In this document: positions 8,700 to 17,855 of the stretch, one piece after another | Layout: each line of letters starts with the position of its first letter | How positions within the stretch are numbered: position 1 is the first letter of the stretch | Assembly (NCBI GenBank): GCA_018402365.1 | Contig: JAGYJD010000010.1 | Location: forward strand, 1 to 51,157 | Direction: 5' to 3' | Length of the DNA stretch: 51,157 nucleotides | From: Candidatus Nanopelagicales bacterium | Lineage (GTDB): Bacteria; Actinomycetota; Actinomycetes; S36-B12; UBA5976 | The notes under the pieces: model-generated | The model's input: the letters and a program-made list of their open reading frames with translations, nothing else | Told to the model about the DNA's origin: nothing | The model's database searches: none | Program-made: the position numbers and the translations under genes

Positions 8700-9923
8700 A
8701 TGAGTATGAAGCGGCAGTTTCCGAGATGGAAGAGCATCAAACCCTTGTTGGGATGGAGCTTCTCTTCGTTATTTGAAAAAAAAGATCGAAAACTAGAAAA
8801 CTGCTTCACAGTCGATGATTTGAAGAGCTTAGCTAAAAAGCGAGTACCGAAGGCAGTATTTGATTATGTAGATGGGGCTGCCCTAGAAGAACTCAGTCTA
8901 ACGCGAGCTAAAGAAACTTTTAGACGAATCGAATTTCGTCCTCATGTTTTAAGAAACGTAAGTCAAATAGATTTAAGTCAAGAAGTCTTGGGTAAAAAAA
9001 CAGCAATGCCAATCATCTTTGCTCCTACCGGTTATTCACGAATGATGCACTACCTGGGTGAGCCGGCAGTAGCGCAGGCCGCTTTAGAAAATGACTTGAT
9101 TTATTCACTCTCAACCATGGGCACCACCTCCACCGAAGAATTGGCCAACGCAGTGCCTGAGGTAAGACGTTGGTTTCAACTTTATTTATGGAACGACCGT
9201 GAACAAAGTAAAAACTTTATTGAAAATGCAAAGCGTGATGGGTTTGAAGCTTTAATGCTTACAGTTGACACCCCGATCAGTGGCCAGAGAATTAAAGACA
9301 ATAGAAATGGTTTGACGGTGCCACCAAAAATTAAAACCAAAACCTTTTTTGATATGGCTACCAAGCCAAAATGGTGGGGAAATTTGTTAACAACCCCTCC
9401 TTTAGAATTCGCAACCTTTAGGGGCTATAACGCTCCCTTATTTGAACTAAGTAAAAAAATATTTGATCCCAGCGTGACAATGAACGATATTAAATGGCTC
9501 AAAGATACTTGGGGAGGTCCGCTAATTGTTAAGGGTGTTCAGCGTGTGGACGACGCGAAAGAATTAGTTAAATATGGGGTTGATGCAATAGTAATTTCGA
9601 ATCATGGCGGCAGGCAGATGGATCGAGCCACCGTGCCTTTAGAAACTTTGCCAGAAATGGTTAAAGCAGTTGGTAAGAAAATGGAAGTTTATATTGACGG
9701 CGGAGTTACTAGCGCTAGCGATGTTTTAGCTGCAATTGGATTTGGCGCAAAAGGAGTTCTATTGGGCCGCTCGTATCTTTATGGCCTGATGGCCGGTGGG
9801 CAAAATGGAGTGCAGAAAATGATTGATATCTTTAAACTCGAGATGGAAACTTCAATGAAGCTCTTAGGAGTGAAGAATTTGAGTGAAATTACACCTGACC
9901 TAGTTTCGCTACGTCCCTATTGA
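8700..9923 (+). CDS. lldD: FMN-dependent L-lactate dehydrogenase / alpha-hydroxy-acid oxidase
   Basis: About 408 residues of the FMN-dependent alpha-hydroxy-acid oxidising family. FDYVDGAA, APTGYSRMMH, the catalytic His in VISNHGGRQMD and the FMN phosphate region (IDGGVTSASDVLAAIGFGAK) are all present. In this cluster it most likely oxidises the L-lactate produced when 2,4-diketo-3-deoxy-L-fuconate is split, passing electrons to the respiratory chain. The frame is open from a TTG at 8676, but the ATG at 8700 or 8706 is more plausible, with GAGG about 18 bases upstream of 8700. A 144-base gap separates it from the previous gene, so it may have its own promoter. Glycolate or mandelate oxidase are less likely alternatives. 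Confidence 0.85.
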   Translation: MSMKRQFPRWKSIKPLLGWSFSSLFEKKDRKLENCFTVDDLKSLAKKRVPKAVFDYVDGAALEELSLTRAKETFRRIEFRPHVLRNVSQIDLSQEVLGKKTAMPIIFAPTGYSRMMHYLGEPAVAQAALENDLIYSLSTMGTTSTEELANAVPEVRRWFQLYLWNDREQSKNFIENAKRDGFEALMLTVDTPISGQRIKDNRNGLTVPPKIKTKTFFDMATKPKWWGNLLTTPPLEFATFRGYNAPLFELSKKIFDPSVTMNDIKWLKDTWGGPLIVKGVQRVDDAKELVKYGVDAIVISNHGGRQMDRATVPLETLPEMVKAVGKKMEVYIDGGVTSASDVLAAIGFGAKGVLLGRSYLYGLMAGGQNGVQKMIDIFKLEMETSMKLLGVKNLSEITPDLVSLRPY

Positions 9924-10032
9924 GTCAAATGGCGGCCTCAGCTGCGCTTTCTTTGTGATTACTAAATACACCGATTCTTAAGTTGGTAAGTGAGGCTTGT
10001 AGTCTTTCTCAAATAACTAAAGAAAGATAAAA

Positions 10033-11481
10033 ATGCCAACTCAATCAATTGACCCCAAAACTGGAACCAAGCTAGCTGATCCAATTATTGATTCAGCTGC
10101 CTCAGAGGTAGAAGAGGTTGTTACACGTAGTGCTGCTGCTTTCATCGATTGGTCAGAAGTCGCTGCCAAAGAGCGCGCAAGTGTTTTAGAGCAAATCGCG
10201 ACGGCTTTGGATTCAAATGTTGACGAATTAGCAAAATTAGCTGATCAAGAAACAGCTTTAGGGGTTGCTCGACTAGTTGGGGAAGTAGCGCGAACCACTT
10301 TTCAACTTCGCCTGTTTGCCAGTGAACTCAAAAAGGGTGAATTATTAAAAGAAGATCTTGACGAAAAAATTGAAGGTGCACCACCACAAGGTAGACCACA
10401 ACTCAGGCGCTCTTGGGTTGCCTTGGGGCCGGTCGCAGTTTTTGGTGCGAGCAACTTTCCTTTTGCCTTTGGTGAATTAGGGGGCGATACCGCCAGCGCC
10501 TTAGCCGCAGGTTGCACAGTGGTGGTTAAAGAGCACCCAGCTCATCCTCAACTTGCTCAGCGGGTAATTGAGTTAAGTCAAAATGCAATTGTGGCAGCTG
10601 GGTTTTCAAAAGATATTTTGCTCTCAGTGAGAGGATTTGAATCTGGCAGTACGTTGGTAAAGCACCCATTAATTTCTGCTTGTGGTTTTACCGGCTCACA
10701 AGTTGCGGGTAAGGCATTATTTAATTTGGCAGTAGCGAGAGAAAACCCAATACCTTTTTATGGTGAATTAGGCAGTATAAATCCGGTATTTGTTACCGAA
10801 AACGCTGCAAAAAATAGAGGTAGCGAAATTGCTAGCGGTTTTGTGGGGTCATTCACCTTAGGTGCGGGGCAGTTTTGCACTAAACCATCTCTGATTTTGG
10901 TTCCAGCCGCATCTGATTTTGAAGCGGAAGCTCTTAAAGCCATCGACCCGCTGAGTTTTTCAACACTTTTAACGCCAGAGATTCAAGCTAAATTTTTAAA
11001 GGACGTGGCCTTAGTAAACAGCAAAACGGGTGTCAAAACCTTATTAGCGCCAAAACCCAAAGCAGATGGCTTTGGAGTTTCAATTGGACTTATGAGTGTG
11101 AGCGTTGAGGATTTTTTGGCAAACTTGCATGAAATTTCTCACGAATGCTTTGGCCCGGTGGCCTTGGTAATTAATTATCAAAATGAGGCGCAATTGACCC
11201 GCGTAGCCGCTCAATTAGATGGAGCCTTGGTTACTACTTTTCAGGCAGAAGTTACACAAGATCAAGAATTACTTAAACAACTAGTAAAAATAGCAAAACA
11301 TCGTGCTGGTCGATTGGTATTAAACGGCTGGCCAACTGGGGTGGCAGTTACTCGTGCTCAACACCATGGAGGGCCTTACCCAGCCTCTACCAATGTTTTA
11401 CACACTTCGGTCGGCAGTTATTCAATGATGCGCTATCTCAGACCAATCAGCTATCAGGATTTTCCAAACGAATTAATCTAA
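10033..11481 (+). CDS. 2-oxoglutarate semialdehyde (2,5-dioxovalerate) dehydrogenase
   Basis: A 482-residue aldehyde dehydrogenase. The catalytic cysteine is C282 in GAGQFCTKP and the general base glutamate is E245 in FYGELGSINP. VFGASNFPFAFG and the ELGS/NP pattern match the branch that oxidises 2-oxoglutarate semialdehyde to 2-oxoglutarate. That is the last step of the non-phosphorylating pentose (Weimberg-type) and hexarate pathways. Flanking KdaD-like and IlvD/Edd-like genes supply its substrate. GAAAG lies upstream of the ATG. It converges with the FAH hydrolase gene, whose stop is 3 bases away. Confidence is high for the family and good for the substrate by context. Confidence 0.87.
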   Translation: MPTQSIDPKTGTKLADPIIDSAASEVEEVVTRSAAAFIDWSEVAAKERASVLEQIATALDSNVDELAKLADQETALGVARLVGEVARTTFQLRLFASELKKGELLKEDLDEKIEGAPPQGRPQLRRSWVALGPVAVFGASNFPFAFGELGGDTASALAAGCTVVVKEHPAHPQLAQRVIELSQNAIVAAGFSKDILLSVRGFESGSTLVKHPLISACGFTGSQVAGKALFNLAVARENPIPFYGELGSINPVFVTENAAKNRGSEIASGFVGSFTLGAGQFCTKPSLILVPAASDFEAEALKAIDPLSFSTLLTPEIQAKFLKDVALVNSKTGVKTLLAPKPKADGFGVSIGLMSVSVEDFLANLHEISHECFGPVALVINYQNEAQLTRVAAQLDGALVTTFQAEVTQDQELLKQLVKIAKHRAGRLVLNGWPTGVAVTRAQHHGGPYPASTNVLHTSVGSYSMMRYLRPISYQDFPNELI

Positions 11482-11484
11482 AAC

Positions 11485-12324
11485 TCAGACAGTTCGAGAT
11501 TTAATTGTTCCGATTCCTTCAATAGTTGTTTCAACTTCTTGACCTGGCTTTAAGAACTGAGGTGGCTTCATTCCCATGGCCACTCCGAAGGGTGTACCAG
11601 TATTAATGACATCTCCAGGGAACAATTCCATAAACTGGCTGATGTACCAAACGGTGTGATAGACACCAAAAATCATGTCATCGGTGTTTGAATCTTGCCT
11701 AATTCCGCCATCAACCTTACAAATTAATTGTAACTTTTGCGGGTCTAAATTTGGATCAGTATTTATCCAAGGTCCACATGGATTAAATGTTGGAAACCCT
11801 TTGCCTTTGTCCCATTGACCACCACGTTCAACTTGCCAGTGTCGTTCTGAAACATCTTGGCTAACGGTGTATCCCAAAATAATGTCTTTGGCGTCTGCTT
11901 CACTCTTTAGATAACGAGCTTGCTTACCAATCACAATTGCTAACTCAACTTCGTAGTCAGTTTTTTCTGACCCTGGAGGAATCTCGATATCATCAAAAGG
12001 ACCCACAAAACTATCAGGAGTCTTCATAAAAATAATGGGTTCGGCCGGAACATCCATACCGGTTTCAGCAGCGTGAGCTTTGTAATTCAATCCAACACAA
12101 ATAATTTTGGTGGGACGTGTCAAAGGCGCGGCAACTCGATAATCCGAAACCTTAACGCGAGGCAAAGTATTAAGATCGCTTTTCGCGACTCGATCAAAAC
12201 CGCCAGCTAAAAGTGCATCTCTTGACCAATCGTCAATTAGCGAGTCAACAAAAACGGCTTCGTTTTCGTTTAAGAAAACTACTGGTTTTTCAGAACCAAT
12301 TTTGCCTAAGCGTCCGATTAACAA
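11485..12324 (-). CDS. FAH-family hydrolase, probable 2,4-diketo-3-deoxy-L-fuconate hydrolase
   Basis: A 279-residue fumarylacetoacetate hydrolase-fold protein of the shorter kind used on acylpyruvate-like substrates. It has IICVGLNYKAHAAE, the metal-site DYEVELAIVIG, and NTGTPFGVAMG near the end, all typical of the family. In the oxidative L-fucose pathway this enzyme splits 2,4-diketo-3-deoxy-L-fuconate into pyruvate and L-lactate. The nearby fucD, SDR and lldD genes fit that exactly. It is divergent from the IlvD/Edd gene with a 71-base gap holding both ribosome sites. Annotation as ureidoglycolate lyase is a common automatic call for this family but fits the context poorly. Confidence 0.78.
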   Translation of the reverse strand: MLIGRLGKIGSEKPVVFLNENEAVFVDSLIDDWSRDALLAGGFDRVAKSDLNTLPRVKVSDYRVAAPLTRPTKIICVGLNYKAHAAETGMDVPAEPIIFMKTPDSFVGPFDDIEIPPGSEKTDYEVELAIVIGKQARYLKSEADAKDIILGYTVSQDVSERHWQVERGGQWDKGKGFPTFNPCGPWINTDPNLDPQKLQLICKVDGGIRQDSNTDDMIFGVYHTVWYISQFMELFPGDVINTGTPFGVAMGMKPPQFLKPGQEVETTIEGIGTIKSRTV

Positions 12325-12395
12325 TTGAATTGACTCCTTTTTAGATTATTAAAGGAAGCCTATAAGATTAAGTAAAACTCTCCAAAGGATGCTCT

Positions 12396-14132
12396 ATGTC
12401 AGATACTTCACATCAATCATCAGAACGCAGAAGTCAGGATTGGTTTGGAGGGATGGGCAGAAACGCTTTCATCCACCGCTCATGGATGAGAAATCAAGGT
12501 TTTGCCCCCGACGTGTTTGATGGTCGTCCGGTAATTGGCATTGCAAATACTTGGTCAGAACTAACTCCCTGTAATGCACATTTACGACGGGTTGCTGATT
12601 CGGTTAAACGTGGAGTTTGGGAGATGGGTGGCTTTCCGCTGGAATTTCCGGCAATGAGCTTGGGTGAACCAATGATGCGCCCCACCACCATGTTGTATCG
12701 AAACATGTTGGCAATGGAGACCGAAGAATTAATTAGATCTAACCCACTTGATGGTGTGGTCTTACTTTCAGGTTGTGACAAAACAACTCCTGGTCTTTTA
12801 ATGGGAACAGCTAGCGTTGATTTACCAGCATTAATGATTACGGGTGGGCCCATGTTGAATGGAAAATTTAAAGGCCGCGACATTGGCTCAGGTACCGATA
12901 CCTGGAAGTTCACCGAAGAATACCGAGCCGGCCGGATGAGCGGTGAAGATTTGATTGAAGCTGAAATTTGCATGTCCCGCAGCGCCGGTCACTGTATGAC
13001 GATGGGTACTGCTTCAACTATGGCTTCGATTGCCGAGAGCTTAGGTATGCAAATTTCTGGCACAGCAGCTATTCCAGCAGTTGATGCCCGTAGATACGCT
13101 TTCGCACATCTAGCTGGACGCAGAATCGTAGAAATGGTCGAAGAAAATTTAGTGATGTCAAAAATTGTTACAAAACCAGCAATTAAAAATGCAATTATGG
13201 CAAATGCTGCTTTAGGTGGATCTACCAATGCAATAGTTCACCTTTTGGCGCTAGCCGGAAGGCTTGGAATTGACCTGACGCTACAAGAGTTTGACGACTA
13301 TGCGTCACCAATTCCTTTGCTGGTCAATTTAATGCCTTCAGGAAAATACTTAATGGAGGATTTCTATTACGCCGGGGGAGTTCCGGTAGTTTTGAAAGAG
13401 TTGAGTGATTATTTAGATTTATCAGTGACCACAGTTAGTGGAAAAACCATGGCAGAAGACATTGCTAACGCTGAGTGCTACAACCGTGAAGTTATCGCCA
13501 CCGTTAAAGATCCGATCCAACCAGCAGGCAACAGCACCGTGGTGCTTAAAGGTTCATTGGCACCCAATGGTGCAGTGCTCAAAGTTTCAGCAGCAAGTGA
13601 AGAATTGCTTAACCATCGCGGACAAGCTTTGGTCTTTGATAGTAACGAGGAGTACATCGCAGTCTCAGACGATCTTGATTTGCCGGTAACCAAAGATACG
13701 GTTTTGATCGTGCGTAATTCCGGCCCTAAGGGATATCCAGGGTTTCCAGAAGTTGGAAATATGCCACTACCGACCAAGTTACTTAAGCAAGGCATTCTCG
13801 ACATGGTTCGAGTGTCGGATGCCCGAATGAGTGGCACTGGGTTTGGCACCTGCATCTTGCACGTCTCACCCGAATCTGCAGCTGGGGGTCCTTTGGGAGT
13901 AATTCAAACTGGAGATTGGGTTGTGCTTGATGTGAGAAACCGTCGTTTAGATATCGAAATTAGCGAAGAAGAGTTGGCTGCCAGAATGGCCTCTTACACT
14001 CCACAACCTGCGAATGTTTCGCGCGGCTGGGCAAAAATTTATGTGGAACACGTGAATGGTGCTGATCGCGGGGCAGATTTGGATTTCTTAATTGGATCTA
14101 GCGGATCTGATGTACCAAGACACTCGCACTAG
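12396..14132 (+). CDS. IlvD/Edd-family sugar-acid dehydratase (arabonate/xylonate type)
   Basis: A 578-residue Fe-S dehydratase. Three cluster cysteines are visible: C59 in NTWSELTPCNAH, C127 in LSGCDKTTPG and C200 in GHCMTMGTAST. The first-segment stretch RSWMRNQGFAPDVFDGRP and LMPSGKYLMEDFYYAGG are marks of the pentonate/hexonate dehydratase branch rather than of true IlvD. The reaction removes water from an aldonate such as arabonate or xylonate to give 2-keto-3-deoxy-pentonate, the substrate of the KdaD-like protein. Length is normal for the family. Which pentonate is preferred cannot be read from sequence. It ends 4 bases inside a convergent small membrane protein gene. Confidence 0.86.
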   Translation: MSDTSHQSSERRSQDWFGGMGRNAFIHRSWMRNQGFAPDVFDGRPVIGIANTWSELTPCNAHLRRVADSVKRGVWEMGGFPLEFPAMSLGEPMMRPTTMLYRNMLAMETEELIRSNPLDGVVLLSGCDKTTPGLLMGTASVDLPALMITGGPMLNGKFKGRDIGSGTDTWKFTEEYRAGRMSGEDLIEAEICMSRSAGHCMTMGTASTMASIAESLGMQISGTAAIPAVDARRYAFAHLAGRRIVEMVEENLVMSKIVTKPAIKNAIMANAALGGSTNAIVHLLALAGRLGIDLTLQEFDDYASPIPLLVNLMPSGKYLMEDFYYAGGVPVVLKELSDYLDLSVTTVSGKTMAEDIANAECYNREVIATVKDPIQPAGNSTVVLKGSLAPNGAVLKVSAASEELLNHRGQALVFDSNEEYIAVSDDLDLPVTKDTVLIVRNSGPKGYPGFPEVGNMPLPTKLLKQGILDMVRVSDARMSGTGFGTCILHVSPESAAGGPLGVIQTGDWVVLDVRNRRLDIEISEEELAARMASYTPQPANVSRGWAKIYVEHVNGADRGADLDFLIGSSGSDVPRHSH

Positions 14133-14314
14133 TTACTAGCGCGTGTTAAGAGTATTCCAAAAATAAGAAAAAACATCACCGCAAAAACAACCGTGAGCAC
14201 CATCAAGACTAGGTAATACTCAAAACCTGGATTTACTCTTCTGCGGTAGAAAAAAACTGTAAGCGTAAAAGCCAGCGCCATTAAAGCCAACATTCCAATA
14301 ATTACATAAAGCAT
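14129..14314 (-). CDS. Small two-helix membrane protein of unknown function
   Basis: A 61-residue frame with two hydrophobic stretches (about residues 2-22 and 34-57) separated by a short positively charged loop (YRRRVNPGFEYY), a plausible hairpin membrane protein. I do not recognise a family. It overlaps the convergent IlvD/Edd gene by 4 bases. No clear Shine-Dalgarno precedes the ATG, so the call rests on composition, topology and the fact that it fills an otherwise empty stretch. Confidence 0.45.
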   Translation of the reverse strand: MLYVIIGMLALMALAFTLTVFFYRRRVNPGFEYYLVLMVLTVVFAVMFFLIFGILLTRASN

Positions 14315-14506
14315 GGTTTTATTTTAGCCAGTTTCTTCAGTTTGCACGACTTAGTAGTAGCACTTAGTCGCATTTCTTTCCAAGATACTGCCTACTCCAT
14401 TTCTATGCTTGGGGGCACTTGTGGTCGATTCACCATTAATCCCGTGCGCTATTAATGGCCCGATTACCAAGGTGTGAGAGCTGCAAGCTGGCAATAGATT
14501 AGGTGT

Positions 14507-16978
14507 ATGAGGCTAGGGAAAGTTGCAAGTGGTGTCGCCCTGGTTTTTATATTTATTTTCACTTTTTCAGTAAGCGCTAGCGCTGACTATCTACCCGATT
14601 CACTCACAATTGATGGGGCGCCAATTTCGAAAGCTGATAAAAATCCGGTAAAGCTAGAGGTAAATTTGTACACTCCAGAGGTATTACCAGCACCGGCAGT
14701 GGTGCTGGCACATGGTTATGGAGGAGATAAGAATTCTTTACGTGCGCAAGCTAACTATTTGCGCGAGGCTGGTTATGTGGTTTTGTCTTATAGCGCGAGA
14801 GGCTTTGGACAAAGCACCGGCAAAATTTCTATGAACTCACCTGAATTTGAAATTGCAGATGCTAAAGCACTAATTGATTTTCTTGCCACTAGGTCAGAAG
14901 TTCTGCTAGATACCAGCGGTGATCCCAGAGTTGGATTGGTGGGTTCTTCGTATGGGGGAGCCTTGAGCTTGATGGTGGCGGGCCTAGACAAAAGAGTTGA
15001 TGCAGTGGTTTCAGATATTGCTTGGAATAATCTTGAAACTGCGTTGTTTCCCCAAAATGCGGTAGGAATTAATCACCCCGGCGTATTCAAGCAATTGTGG
15101 ACCGGCTTGTTTTTCAATGTGGGTTTAACGGGCGCCCTACAACTTCAGGATCGCTGCGGACGGCTTGAGGTAACTTGGTGCGAGATATATGAGAGTGTGG
15201 CTGCAGCTGGCACTTATTCTCAACAACAAGCCCGCTTAATGTTTGAGTCATCTCCTGCTAGCACAAATGAGAAAGTTACCGCACCAACTCTGTTATTGGC
15301 GGGACAGGCAGATTCTTTGTTTCCGTTATCAGAGGCGGATGCAAATTATCAACAAATAAGCACAGCGAATCCACAAACACCACTAAAGATGGTTTGGCAC
15401 AGCGGAGGCCATGATCTAGGTGTGCCAGAGACTGATCGATTGCAGTTATTAACGCAAGAGTGGTTAGATGCACATTTGCGAGAGGGAAACTCTTTTAATG
15501 AAGATTTCGAAGTGACTTTTGCCCAGGCGAGCATTATCGGGACTAATCAACCAACAGAGAGTCAAGCACAAATCGAGAGTGCACCAAAATATCAGGGACT
15601 AAATAATAGAACTTTGACCATTCCGCTAGCACCTGAGGCGCAAACCATTCTTGCGCCTGCCGGGGGAGTTCCAGCAGTAATTTCGGCATTTCCAGGGCTA
15701 GGTGGTTTTGGAGGCTTTCTCAGTCAATTGATTCCCGAGCAAACTGCAATTTTCCAATCGTCAAAACTTGACAAACTTGCGCGAATTATCGGAAGCAGTG
15801 AAGTTAAATTAAGAATTTCTAGTGAAGAAGTGCATCGTGATGTGGTGCTGTTCGCTAGTTTGCAAGTTATTTCAGAATCAGGTGTTAAGTCATTACCTAA
15901 TGGTTTGGTTGCACCAATTCGAATACCTGAAGTTTCTTCAATACCAGTTGAAATTTCTGTGAACCTTCCAGCAATTGCAATAAAGACCCAACCAGGAGAT
16001 TCACTTCAAGTGGTTGTTAGTACTACTGATTTAGCCTATCGTTTGCCATTAAGCGCAGCGCTTTACAAAATTGAATTAGCTAGCGACATTTCATTAGCGA
16101 CCGGAGATTTAGTACTAACAGATCGCGGTCAAACTCTCTGGATTTATGCCTGGTTGGTACTGGGAACAATAATTTTAATAAGTGTAGTTTTGAGAATCTT
16201 TAGGCCTTATTCGGTCTCAAAGAATAGAAGTGATTTAAGTGAAGTGCCAGTGGCAATTGAAAATTTAGTTAAACAATTTAAAAATGGTCCGCTTGCTGTA
16301 AATGATATTTCTTACAAAATTCCTAAAGGGAAAGTCGTTGGATTACTTGGCCCCAATGGCGCTGGAAAGACCACCACGATGCGAATAATTATGGGACTAA
16401 TCAACCCTAGCGCCGGAGCAGTTTATGTTTATGGCGAGAAAGTGCAGCCAGGTGCTGCTGTGCTTTCTCGAGTTGGTTCATTGGTTGAAGGTTCAGGCTT
16501 TTTGCCGCATCTGTCAGGTCGAGAAAATTTAGATTTGTATTGGCGGGCAACTGGAAGGACGACCACCTCAAATCTGGATGAGGTTTTAACGATTGCGGAC
16601 CTGGGTACTGCAATTGACAGAAAAGTACGCACCTACAGCCAAGGGATGCGGCAACGACTAGGAATTGCCCAAGCCATGCTGGGGATGCCAGATCTTTTAA
16701 TGCTGGACGAGCCAACTAATGGACTTGACCCCTCCCAAATAAAAGCGATGAGAGAGGTGTTGCACAGATACGTGGATTCAGGCGGCACCGTAATCGTCTC
16801 TTCCCATTTGTTAAGTGAAGTTGAACAAACTTGTAGTTACGTAATAGTTATGCACCGGGGACAGCTGATCACTGAAGGGGAAGTCTCGCAATTACTTTCA
16901 GGAAAAGGAAACATGCGGTTAGAGGAGTTTTTCTTAGATGTAATTGGTAGCGATCTAACGATTGGAAAATCATCGTGA
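14507..16978 (+). CDS. Secreted alpha/beta hydrolase fused to an ABC transporter ATPase
   Basis: An 823-residue fusion. A signal-like hydrophobic N-terminus (residues 8-24, then SASA) leads into an S15/X-Pro-type alpha/beta hydrolase. It has the HGYGG oxyanion motif, nucleophile serine in GSSYGG near residue 147, and Asp and His in the LLLAGQADSLFP and SGGHDLG segments. A beta-rich linker is followed by one membrane helix (about 543-565). A complete ABC ATPase then follows: Walker A GPNGAGKTTT near 616, signature YSQGMRQRLG, Walker B LLMLDEPTNGLDP and the H-loop SSHLL. The topology puts the hydrolase outside and the ATPase inside. Its stop overlaps the permease start (GTGA), so the two form one transporter unit. 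The cargo is unknown. Confidence 0.87.
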   Translation: MRLGKVASGVALVFIFIFTFSVSASADYLPDSLTIDGAPISKADKNPVKLEVNLYTPEVLPAPAVVLAHGYGGDKNSLRAQANYLREAGYVVLSYSARGFGQSTGKISMNSPEFEIADAKALIDFLATRSEVLLDTSGDPRVGLVGSSYGGALSLMVAGLDKRVDAVVSDIAWNNLETALFPQNAVGINHPGVFKQLWTGLFFNVGLTGALQLQDRCGRLEVTWCEIYESVAAAGTYSQQQARLMFESSPASTNEKVTAPTLLLAGQADSLFPLSEADANYQQISTANPQTPLKMVWHSGGHDLGVPETDRLQLLTQEWLDAHLREGNSFNEDFEVTFAQASIIGTNQPTESQAQIESAPKYQGLNNRTLTIPLAPEAQTILAPAGGVPAVISAFPGLGGFGGFLSQLIPEQTAIFQSSKLDKLARIIGSSEVKLRISSEEVHRDVVLFASLQVISESGVKSLPNGLVAPIRIPEVSSIPVEISVNLPAIAIKTQPGDSLQVVVSTTDLAYRLPLSAALYKIELASDISLATGDLVLTDRGQTLWIYAWLVLGTIILISVVLRIFRPYSVSKNRSDLSEVPVAIENLVKQFKNGPLAVNDISYKIPKGKVVGLLGPNGAGKTTTMRIIMGLINPSAGAVYVYGEKVQPGAAVLSRVGSLVEGSGFLPHLSGRENLDLYWRATGRTTTSNLDEVLTIADLGTAIDRKVRTYSQGMRQRLGIAQAMLGMPDLLMLDEPTNGLDPSQIKAMREVLHRYVDSGGTVIVSSHLLSEVEQTCSYVIVMHRGQLITEGEVSQLLSGKGNMRLEEFFLDVIGSDLTIGKSS

Positions 16979-17829
16979 AATATTTGCCAGAAAAAACACT
17001 GCCCTTTAGTGTTGAGTTTATAAGGCAATTTAGACGACGACGTACTTTAGTGGCATATAGCTTAATGGTCTTATTACCTTTACTGGTGGTTGCTGCAGTA
17101 AAGCTAGGCGGTTCCGCCGATGAAGGTACTGCAGATGGCGGCAACTTTGGCAGCGGAACTTTAAGTTTGATTGGTCTCGCTACTGCAGGAGCTGCAAATT
17201 TTACAGTGGTGATGATTTTTTTTGCTACCGGATTTTTACTAACAATTGTTTTTGCACTTTTTGCTGGCGACACTGTAGCCAGTGAGGCCTCCTGGTCTAG
17301 TTTGCGCTATCTGTTAGCGGCTCCAGTTCCACGAAGAAGATTGCTAGGCATCAAACTGGCAGTAGCAATGACATTAAACTTGTTTGCGCTATTGATTTTA
17401 ATATTGACTTCTTATCTAGTTGGGTTACTTGCATTTGGTTCAAGCCCGCTAGTTAGTCCAATAGGGGGTACATTTACTGGCGGTGAAGCGCTTTTTCGCT
17501 TAGCAATTATTGGTACCTATGTTTTTATAACGTTACTTTTTGTTTCAGCAGTTGCTTTTTATATGAGCGTGCGCACAGACGTCCCGTTGGGGGCTGTAGG
17601 AACTGCGGTTATTTTAGTAATTCTTTTTGCGATTTTAGATGCAATTTCAGCCTTAGGTGATTTGAGAAATTGGCTTCCGGGTCATTATTCGCAAGCTTGG
17701 ACAGATGCGCTTGGCTCACAAATCACTTGGGACAACATGGCAAAAGGGGCCGCGTCTTCAGTGATCCTATTTTTAATACTCATTACCTTTGCGTATCTCA
17801 AATTTGAACGCAAAGATATAATGTCTTAA
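16975..17829 (+). CDS. ABC-2 type transporter permease
   Basis: A 284-residue polytopic membrane protein with about six hydrophobic segments (starting near residues 25, 72, 118, 167, 208 and 255). The tandem-arginine N-terminal region FIRQFRRRRTLVAYSL and the APVPRRRLLGIKLAVA coupling region are typical of ABC-2 exporters. It starts at GTG 16975, overlapping the stop of the hydrolase-ATPase fusion by four bases, so it is translationally coupled and is the membrane partner of that ATPase. Such permeases usually work as dimers to export lipids, peptides or drugs. The substrate cannot be inferred from its own sequence. Confidence 0.85.
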   Translation: MKYLPEKTLPFSVEFIRQFRRRRTLVAYSLMVLLPLLVVAAVKLGGSADEGTADGGNFGSGTLSLIGLATAGAANFTVVMIFFATGFLLTIVFALFAGDTVASEASWSSLRYLLAAPVPRRRLLGIKLAVAMTLNLFALLILILTSYLVGLLAFGSSPLVSPIGGTFTGGEALFRLAIIGTYVFITLLFVSAVAFYMSVRTDVPLGAVGTAVILVILFAILDAISALGDLRNWLPGHYSQAWTDALGSQITWDNMAKGAASSVILFLILITFAYLKFERKDIMS

Positions 17830-17855
17830 CTGTAATTTAATTGGTTAAGTTTTAT

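Noticed and set aside
12494-13855. Long minus-strand open frames inside the IlvD/Edd gene
   Set aside because: They lie antisense to a well-conserved enzyme, have no recognisable domain and no start signals.
14315-14506. A possible small gene or RNA in the 192-base gap before the hydrolase-ABC gene
   Set aside because: No convincing frame with a ribosome site and no strong stem was seen; it probably only holds the promoter.
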